A stretch of DNA of 64,000 bases. It comes from Aphelocoma coerulescens (lineage: Eukaryota > Chordata > Aves > Passeriformes > Corvidae). Positions 47,494-57,500 of the stretch are shown in pieces. Location: contig NC_091014.1 of assembly GCF_041296385.1 (NCBI RefSeq), positions 65,852,578-65,916,577 on the forward strand, in the 5' to 3' direction. Position 1 is the stretch's first letter, and every line of letters begins with the position of its first letter. The notes below the pieces were generated by a model. That model was not told the origin of the DNA, did not search any database, and saw only the letters and a list, made by a program, of their open reading frames with translations. The position numbers were made by a program, and so were the translations under genes.

Positions 47494-50400
47494 CAGAACT
47501 GAAAAGGACTTAAACTAATGCCAAAGGTATTGCAGGAAAAACTCCTCCAGATTGGGTGGGTGGTTGCTCCAACAGGCATTCAGGCTGCAGGTACAGGACA
47601 TCCTAAATGCTTTTGCCTGGTATCACATAGGAAATTTGTGGCAGAGCAAGGGAGGGAACAGTTCACACAGAGATGATCCTTCTTTTTCTTTAGAGAGATT
47701 CTGAGCCCAAGAGCAAAATGAGCATATAATTGAAGGAGTGGTATCACAATGCAGATATGCTGGCAATTGAATAAAGTATTTAGGAAAGAAAAAGTAGAAA
47801 ACAATGGGCAAAACAAGACTTTTAGAATGAGAGCCAAGAAAGGCAGGAGTGAAGCTGCAATGTACTGTGTAAAAATGTATATAAAAATGATGGAGAAGGT
47901 GGTAATGCAGATTAGAATCTGAAATAAGTATTGTTCCACTTTCCAGTGGTTGTTCAGATGTAACATTGGAATATTTCAGATTTCACTTGGTGCATTTTTT
48001 CCAAGGGGCACACGGCAGGAAATGAGCAGTGACAGGTCTGATCATATTTCATCAGTTTGCATTTCATTACTTCACACTTATATAATAAGTTCTATATGCC
48101 AGTCTCAGTTCTTTCAGAAATGATCTGTTCATACTCACAGTGGCCCCATGGGGTAGCTCTTATTGTCTCCAGCCTGCTGCTGGGGAAATGGAGGTGCAGA
48201 CGTGGACTGGCTTGCCTCAAGGCCATTCAATGAAACAGTCAGAAAAAAAAAAAAAAAGCCTCGTCTCCCTGATCTCTAGAACTTCTAATAACAAATTTCT
48301 GCTCTCTACACAGCACAATCTGAAATGTGGATTCTGTACATCCATTTATCTTTCATTAATGAAAGAACCCCCTCATTAGCTCTAGGAACACAGCGTTGTA
48401 ACGTTTTGATGTTCTGCCATTTGTGGATTGGAAAAGCTCTGATTTCTTTGCCAGAAGCAGCAACAATAAGGTAGTTCCTCCTCTTGACATACTGCCAAGG
48501 AAACACTGCTGAATTGTCTTTGAGCAACAGCTCTCTTCAAAGCTCATTGATACATTTATCTGTGCCTTCTTTCTCTGGAACAAAATAGAAATCACAGTGC
48601 AGGCCTGGGAAAGAAAAAAACCCAACATTTTCTTCTTGTCATTGGCATTTTGTTGGATTTTTGGCAACTTTAAAGTATTTAGTATCTGGTCTCCTATTTT
48701 AGTATGAACATTTCATAAAATTTGCAAATTTTGACTATTCCAGAAGGCAGAATGAAGTGGATATTTGGACCCATTTCTGAGCTCTTGAAAAATCACAAAG
48801 CTGCTAAGGCAGGTTCATATTTCAGCATATTCTTTTATTGTAATATTCTCATATTTTTCCAGAAAGCAGAAAACACAAGTAGGACATCTCATTCATTGTA
48901 GAATGAGCTGTAATTTGATGTGGTGCACTCACACTTCTCTTGACTCAGCCATTGTAGGTCAGTTGCTCCCACAGCTTGGACATTTTCTCCCCTTTGTGCA
49001 GTTGGTTTTGGGTTGTCCAAACTACAAAACTACAAAAATTTCATTTGCAAAGGATTTTTGGTCAGATCTTGCTCCCCAGGGAGGATTTGAACATGCCACC
49101 TGGTCTAGCAGCATACTCTTGAACAAGCTAATAAAGAAACAATTCTAAAAGGAAAGTAAGCTGTGCAAAGGAAAGTAAGCTGGGCAATTCAGAGTGAGGT
49201 AGCAACAAGAAAAGAACACCACTCAGTGACTTAAAATCTAAGCTTTGCTTGCTAAGGGAGGTGGTATTAGTGGGTGGCTGGCAATTTCTAGCTGTGAAAC
49301 ACACACACACGCACAAATAATCCAACTGAAAACTCCATTTGTGTCTGTCAGTGGTACCAGGGGCAACAAGTCCATACTGAGCAGGGTTTCTGTGGCAAGA
49401 CTGCCAGGCTGCCATGTGCTGGAGCAGCCAGGGAGCTGCCTCACAGCAACTTCCAGCTAACTTTGATATGGATGTGAACAGGCCAGGATGCTCCAGAAAT
49501 CTCAGCCTGTCAAAGCCAGTCAGAAGATCCACGACAGAGAACGTGACACCCCTGCTCAAACAAATTTAAGAAAGAGCAACACCCACAAAAAGGAGGCGAT
49601 ACATGAGGAGACACATGGAAGAATTCATTGCTGGGGACATGGTTGGAGATGCACCCTTGGAAGGAGAGGCCCCATGCCAGAGCAGGGACACCTGAGGGAC
49701 TGTGGCTTGTGGAAAACCCATATCAGAGCAGAGGAAAATGAGCCAAATGCATGGATTGGCAGAGAGAAACCGCTGCATTCCAACCTCAGCCTCCTGCACT
49801 GCCCATCACATCCTTGAAGGGACTGGGAGAGACTGAGTGTAATGCATGGCAAAAACAAGGTAAGTTGGGACCCAGAAGGATGGGAGAGGTATTGGACTGA
49901 TATTGAGTTGGGAGGAAGAGGAAGAAAAAAGGTGTTTACCTAAATATTTGTTTAATTGTTTAGTTTTTCTTTTTTTTCTCAATGCCCGAGTCAGTAATCA
50001 AAAATTTGCTCCCTAGGCTATTGATAAGTTAAATTAAATAAAATTCCCCAAGTCAAGACTGCTTTGGCCATGACAAGGGCCCTTACTCCACCTGGTAAAA
50101 GTGTCCAAGAGCAGCCTCTTGGCACATCTTGTTCATGTACCATTTCCAGCTCCAGTTTAGCCTTCTGTGTGATGGGGTTCCTGCCCTCAGCAACAATTGT
50201 TTTGCTGCCTAATGGAAATGGCCAGAAAGTCACCAATTTCTTCATTTTCAGGTCAGGCAAGGCTGCTTTAGCTTTCTCTAAATGTTAATTAATGGTCATT
50301 TCTGGTGTCACTAATAGATTACAAGGATGTAAGGTTGTTACGAGTTCCTCTGTGTTTCTCTTTCTGATCTGTACCTGAATTATTTGGTACAGCAAGGATG

Positions 50401-53400
50401 TAGTTCAGAGCCTTGGCTGAGCTTTCCCCCTAACAGCTGTTTGTGCTTTCCTTGTTTTCCCTAGGACTTACCAGATTCAAGTCTCATTTTGTCTGAGTGA
50501 GAGTTCTGGGCAAGTTGCATCACATGACAATCCTAATTTCCATTTTCAAAGAATCTCAAAGCAATCTACAGAGATTGATACTAAAATGATCATCCTGCTT
50601 GTAGAAAGGCTGCCATTCTTTGAGCTGCAGAAAACAATCACGGATCAGCTACCTGCAGGGTAGAAAAAGCATTAAAACATCATGGCTCTGAAGCAGGAGA
50701 GGGGGAATACTCTCTGCTGGAACTGGATCAATATTTGCAGAAATACTGAAAATAATTCACTCATAAGCATAGTTTGAAAATTATATTCTGTGTCCAAACG
50801 GCATGGTTTTGATTGGAAAAATGAAAGATGTAAGCCATGCCTAATGTGGGAGTTTTGAAAGCAGTAAAAATGAAAGACAAATTTAGATAAGGAAAGAGCA
50901 GAGAAAAATTCTCTCGGATGGCTACAATCTGGGGATAGTGTGTTTTCTGTGGAGTTTTGCATTGCCTCTTAAAAAGTACAGAAACAGAGATGGGTTGAAC
51001 TAGTCTAACCTAGTGTGAGACAGAAAACCCCCAGTTATTCTCATTTTCCACTTTCAACAACTGCCATAAGCATTTTCTATTAAAAAACTCCTGTCCTAGT
51101 CAAAGGACTCAAATAACCACTGCTTACGTAAGATATTTATTTGTCTGCCTGATGGGATGTGGGAGCTATGAATCTCTGAGGTGTGGAACAGAGATTATAA
51201 AGTCACCAGATGGGACAGATTCAATACTGTTAGTGCAAGACCCAAGACCACAACATTAAGTAGAATTCCCTGCTGTGAAGTTTAACCAAAAACTTGACAA
51301 TCCTGTGAAAGTATTTGCAGTGTCAATGAGAACAACCATATCCTTCCAGCTGGATAACAATGACAAAGTAACTCATACACTTCTCTGGACCAAGGAGTCT
51401 TTAAAGGTTAGGAAAGAGCATCAAAGGAGCCTTAAGAATTTATGCTGGAAGAAAAATCTTAGCTGCTTCTTTCTGGCACTACAGAAAAGCTTCAGTTTGG
51501 TTTCTATCAGAGCATACTCTGTATCTAAAATCTGAGACAAGATTCTGCTGTAGGCTACATTCATGGCACTGAGATTGGTAGAGTTGCACAGTAACATCTT
51601 GCCTTGTCTGTAAGCACCAGCTTAAAATCTCTCTCCTTCTCTGGCATCAAAACAAGTAATTTTATAAAATCAGGTTTCCTTTAAGCAATTTTTTGTCCTG
51701 GAGGATGTAACACTAATCAAATGCATTTCATCAAAATACTTGGGAATTTGGAAAAAAACCCCAAACAACAAACAGAACAACAGAATTAATTAGCAGGTCT
51801 GACTCACCCACATGCTTTATTTGATGACAACTGACAAGACTACAGTCAAGAAGTAATGAAAAATGTTTTAAATGAATTTAAATGTATAAAAATATTAAAA
51901 TGCAAGTCTGCAGAAATATTATGTTTAATTGGAAGTTTATTTCGAACATATTACTTGCTTCTAGCTAATTACTGTTGCAAAGCATATTTTAAAGGTTCAA
52001 AGTGCTAAGAACTGCCAGATCTGGAAGCATCTGCTCCTGTAGGAAGTTGATAAGCCAGGTTTTTTTTACACACATGATATTTTCTTCTGCTTTCCAAACT
52101 AGCTGGTTAAAATAACATCTATTCTCAGAAGTTCTCATCTGAAAATCAGTTGAAAGTTCCACCCCAAACCAGAATAGTGGAATTACTGAATATTTCACCC
52201 TTCTAATACCCAAAATGCTGGCAATACAAAAGAAGTCAGATCACAGTGAAAAATTCCCTTCTGCCTCTGTGATTAATATTATTAAACAAAATAGAGATAC
52301 AAATTCTTTAAAAAGTGCTGATTATCTAACTTGTTTTTTCCCCATTTTTTTTCCTGACACTGTGTACACAGCAGAACTGTCTTCAAATTGTATAAGATAC
52401 CCTAAGAAAAAGCTTAGTCATTATCCCTGAAGGCACCATAGAACAGAAAGCTAACAGGGTTTTCACCAAGACAAAAAGCAAGGCAGATATATTTAATATT
52501 CTCCCTCTGTTTTTCTGATTAATACCTTAGCAATGTACAGTGCCTTTAAAAGAAAGCTGTGCTACATATATATATTTTTTTTTTAATGTGTGAACACTGA
52601 TTTCACTCCATAGCCCAAATAATCTTCCACATCTCCAGTGCTGTCAGTATAGTTTATAAATCTAATAGTTGATTATGGAAATGTCACAAACTTGCAGAAG
52701 TAACACAATCCTATTTCTTTCGTGCCTCAGACTCTAAAGGGAGAACAGGACACAAATTTCATGTGCAAAGACTTGTATATTCATGAGGAGCCATCACACA
52801 TATTAAACAGGACAGTGCTCCTCAGAGGCTAAAACAAACCCCAGGTAAGAGAAATTTAAAAGCCAAGAATCCTGCCTGATTTGCTTTACATTCTGCTAGG
52901 AAGAAATACAGAAAACAACAGAATTTACTGAAGTATTTGGAGCACCTCTGCTGTTTTTCTCACATGCTGTGTTGGGTTTTGTAATTCGAAGTGAATAACT
53001 CTTAAAGAAAACTAATGAACACAAACAAGTAACTTTGCAACGTGTTAATTAATTGCTTCTGAATGGGTTACAATTTTATAATAAACTAATGTATTATGAG
53101 AACTAAACATTCTTTAAGATATCAGTGAAGAATGCAGGAAAATAATAATCTATTACTCTTGCATAATTTTAATTAACCTTACATTTTTTTGAATACTAAA
53201 GGGGTTCTAAAGATGAGATTTTCAGAAATATTCTTTAGGCAACAAATGTTTTGTCATCTCAAACTTCCTAGGTGTTACACTAGCATCTCAATTTTATTGG
53301 TAAAAAACAGCTTTATTGCTGTAACAAACATACTTCTCCCAGCTAATTCTAATAACTTATTATGTCACTGCTTAGGGCAATGAACCTAACAAAATAATCA

Positions 53401-54586
53401 TTGGTATTTTAAGATATACTGTCATAAAATAACACCAGTTTATCCCTAAAAAGTTATCACAGTCTTCCTGTCAGGTAGTCAAGGTGTTGCACAGCACAGG
53501 ACTTTGTGTAACTGTGGCCTACTTGTCACAAAAAATGGGAACTATATTTATCTGTCCACTGAATCCCATGGGAAGAAGTGCTGGATGAAGGGTCTGGCAG
53601 GACTTCTTTCGGGAGAGAGCTGTTCTGGAAGAAACTCTGAGCAGGGGGCAAACAGACCATTTAGGGGTGGTGCAGGGCACTTGAACCATGGCCAAGGTGG
53701 GTCTTAGGACAAAGGGACTGGAAGACAAAGGGCTGCACTCTTGGTTACAGAAAAAAGTAAATTTGTCAGTCTTGAATCCCTTGGGTAGAGCTGGGGTAGG
53801 AAATTTCAGTGGCTGTAGCTGAACTTCTGCTGCAGTGTTATTGCAAAGTATTTCACCCCCTGCTCTCCTGACTCTGTTCCTGCCAGCAGCTTCCTTTTGC
53901 CTATTTATTAACCACCTAATGCATTAAGCAATAATATTGGAGCGGAAAACAGAAAAAGTGACTACTGAAGAAATTGTTAGAAGCAATTCATGTTTATTTT
54001 CATCTCAGCAGGGTAGCAGGTTTACTCCTTCGCAGCTATTTACACAGCAATGAAACACTAGAAGCCTTGCTCCAGTTTTCTCCAGGTACAAACATAAACC
54101 ACAGAAGAATTTAGGTTAGAACGGTCCTGTGGGTATCATCTGATCACTTGCAAAAACAGGCCAACTTCAAACTTCAGGCTAGCTTTCAGTTTTGGTGCAT
54201 GTCACCAGGGTTCACAAGAGTGAGAAATAAACTCAGAGCTTGTGTGAGCTCACAGATTACAAGCTCATCTCTCCCTAGGATTTCAAAACAGCAGTGACAA
54301 TGCTCAAGTACCTCTGAAAATGACTGAGAGACAGAGAAATCTCTCCTCCCCCTTCTCTACTACTTTGAAGACTATCTGTCACTAGGTGAGGGCTATGAAT
54401 GTGAACATCACCAGAGTGATCCTGAATGGAGCCAGGATCCAGCAGCACTCAGACCTCCTGTGGCAGCTGCATTCATTCCTTGCACTGTGGCAGGTGGCAC
54501 AGGAGCCAGGAGCTCTCAGGAGCTTTCTCTGAGCTCCTCTCAGAGAAACTTCACAGCCCTTAGCACAGCTCTCCAAAGAATATCTC
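47494..54586. other. Intergenic region, no supported gene
   Basis: Seven kilobases of AT-rich DNA with short unsupported open frames. A 19-base imperfect direct repeat (GGAAAGTAAGCTG) is seen near 49151-49183. No LTR, CR1 terminus or RNA gene was recognised. Confidence 0.5.
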
Positions 54587-57500
54587 CTAAGGCAAGGTCC
54601 ACAGAGGTGACTGAGCAGATTTCTCACAGATCCATGGGGTAGGGACTTCACAGCTGGAAGCATGGATGGCACCATCCAGCAGAACAGCGCAGTTCTGCAC
54701 ATGGCTGTTGGACTTAACCCTGTGGGAGACAGAGCACACAAGCAGAGGCACATTAGAGAGGGATCTCCACTTTGGCAGGGGGAAGAACATCTCAGCTTTG
54801 GAGGGAAGAGATCTGCTGCAGTTAGATTTCATGAGCTGATGTCAGGGAGGATCCATCCTGGGACACAGGAGGTCTGGCAGTGGGGCCTGTCTGGAGACTT
54901 GCAGATTGCAAGTCTCTTACTGGGCTCTCCATTTCCCATCGCTAAAGAGCAAAATGTTCTGTTCCACAAGAGATTTTCTGCTCTTCTACTAAACGCATTT
55001 GGGACAGAAAGTATAAAATATCCCAGTTAAAGTATCCCGTTAAAATCATCTTTATGGGTATGTGAAAGGTGTAAGCCTTTGCCTCATTAAAGTTATTCAA
55101 CCAAGGACTCCTTCAGTGCGAAAGAGCATAATGAGGACAAAGTGATAAAACAGAAATCCGCAGACACAAACATTCAAGAAATAACAGAAAAAACTGTTCG
55201 GGTCCCTCCCCCCTGCCATGTAGCCCTGGGAGAGGGGCCCTGAGGGGAGGCACGGGGTTTTCCTGCCCCTGGTCAGCCTTGTTCCCCAGTGGTTGTTTTG
55301 TGTTCCCCTGCGCGGGCAAGGACCCTCGGGTCCCATGACTGCCTCAGTTCCTCAGCAGATCCCGGCCATGCAGCTGGAGACATAAACATCTCTGAAACAT
55401 CTAGCAAGAATCAGCCTATATATATTCCTTTTCCATGGGCTGCCTTGTTTGATATGCGTGTTAGAGTAGTCCCCACTGTAACAAATGGTAGAGAATGCGG
55501 GCAAGACACCGATCCCTAAGGACAGAAAATTCGTGAGTAAAAGCCACTCTAGATCTCTCCCTTCTCACCTTGGTTTGGATATTCTCTCTGACTATGGAAG
55601 AATCATGGGAAATGTGGCTCTCTGAACCACAGAAAGAAATGTATCTAGAAGTTAAAGGAATCCTTGAACAACAAAACAAGAAAGTATTTGTTTCGGGAGA
55701 TTTAGAACATTTTTTTAACTGGCTTTTTAAAAATTTCTTCTATATTTCTCAAGACTTACTTTTGATATTGATCCTCCTGGAACTATTCTTGAGTGTTTTT
55801 GGTATGAGATCTGGGATAAGATAAGGGATTAAACAAAACATGGGCTAGTGACAGAACCTCTCCATGGATCGATTACAATCAGTGAAGCTCTTCAGGAGCA
55901 TTTGTATGGTACCATTACCCCTAGAGCAGAGGGTGGCCATAATCCCATGGCCGAGGCTGCGCGGCGGCCATCCCAGGGGCGCGTGACTGCAGCCGTGCCA
56001 GCGGAGGTGCCTGTGCTGGATGCGCCCGGCCCCCTCGGGAGCCTGCGCCTTATCGCGGGCCCCATCCCTGTTTCGGGGTCCCCGGCCACGCAACCACAAG
56101 TGAGGGAACGACGCCGCAGGCGCCGCGGGTGCCGTGGGCCACGTGCAGCAGAGAGGCAGCCCCCATGAGCAGCCAGGAACCGGGGCTCGGCGTGGAAACC
56201 GGCTCCGAGCACACGGCTCGGAGAGCCCTGTGGAGGGAGAAGTGGCGGTTTCCACAATGACACGAGAAGCCACGCAGTGCTGAGCCGAAATGACGCCGCT
56301 CTCAAAGCAGCATGGAGTTGGCAGAGCCGAATCACTCACAGGGCACAGGGCCGGCGGCAATGGCAACGCGGGGCCGTGCAGAGCCCAGACACGCGCCAGA
56401 GCAGCGCCGCTCAGAGGGCGCGGAGCAGCCGCAACGCAGGGGCCCGGCCGAGACGTCAGAGTCAGTGAGGTGGCAGCCACACGGGACCGGCACCCATGAC
56501 AGACACGCAAGCACGTGATAGGAGACGTTCTAGCAACGAAAGTCACAGGAACTGTGAAATGGTACAACGTAAAAAACAACTATGGATTTATAACACGAGA
56601 CGATACAGGGGAAGATTTATTCATCCATAGAACTGCCATTGAAAGGAATAACCCTAAAAACTACCTGCAAAGTGTAGGAGATGGGGAAGCTGTACAATTT
56701 GATATAGTGCAAGTAAAGAAGGGTTTACAAGCAGCGAATGTTACTGGGCCTGGGGGTATTCCAGTCAAAGGCAGCCATTATGCACAAAATTATAAACAAT
56801 ATCCATCCCAGCAGCTTCCCTACCCACAGCCTAATTTCCCCTTTTACCCTATACCCAATATGAACCCCTTCCTAAATTTACCCCATCCCCAGTTTATTCC
56901 TAATCTGTTTTTCACCCCATGGCTTCCCTATACAATTCCCTTTCCCTACAACTCCTCTCCAATGCCGAGGGGGGGATGAAAAGGGGGAGGGAAGAAATTA
57001 AACTCTCTCCTGCCTCAGTTTCCCCACAAAGCATGCCCGGAGAGTCCTGTCTCCCTTCTGTCAGCCTTAAGATGTTCCAGAGAATCTGTCTGGACATTTA
57101 AAGGCTCAGGAGAGTGGCTTGTTTTGTTTTAAAACTGTTCTTGTTATGTTTATCCAGTTGTTTTCAATGTTAAGTTTTAAATCTCCTTTTATTACAATAA
57201 ACGGGTGAAATGTTCGGGTCCCTCCCCCCTGCCATGGAGCCCTGGGAGAGGGGCCCTGAGGGGAGGCATGGGATTTCCCTGGCCCTGGTCAGCCTCGTTC
57301 CCCATTGGTTGTTTTGTGTTCCCCTGGGTGGGCAAGGACCCTCGGGTCCCGTGATTGAGCAGTTCCTTGGCAGAGCCCCGGCCATGTGGCTGGAGAAATA
57401 AACATCTCTGAAACATCTAGCAAGAATCTGTCCATAGATATTTCTTTTCCACGGGTTGCCTTGTTTGATACGTGTATTACAGTAATCCCCACTGCAACAC

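Larger units (their letters stand above)
55195..57499 (+). mobile_element. Compact LTR retroelement carrying a cold-shock-domain ORF
   Basis: Two direct LTRs of 289 bp each (55195-55483 and 57211-57499) bound 1.7 kb of internal sequence. The flanks AAAAAC (55189-55194) and CAAAAC (57500-57505) form a 6-bp target duplication with one mismatch, as made by betaretrovirus-type (class II) integrases. Inside, in order: a matrix-like gag start, a GC-rich P/A/R-coding stretch, and a Y-box type cold-shock ORF. There is no protease, RT, integrase or env, so it needs enzymes from elsewhere. By eye the LTRs differ at about 34 positions (roughly 88% identical), so the insertion is not recent. It lies in the last intron of the KLRG1-like gene, transcribed against it. 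Confidence 0.9.

Noticed and set aside
49151..49183. Short direct repeat GGAAAGTAAGCTG
   Set aside because: A minor local duplication, too short and isolated to interpret.
55845..56579. Minus-strand open frame of 244 codons across the LTR element
   Set aside because: It is antisense to the GC-rich spacer. Its Arg/Ala/Pro bias follows composition, and it has no recognisable domain and no promoter.
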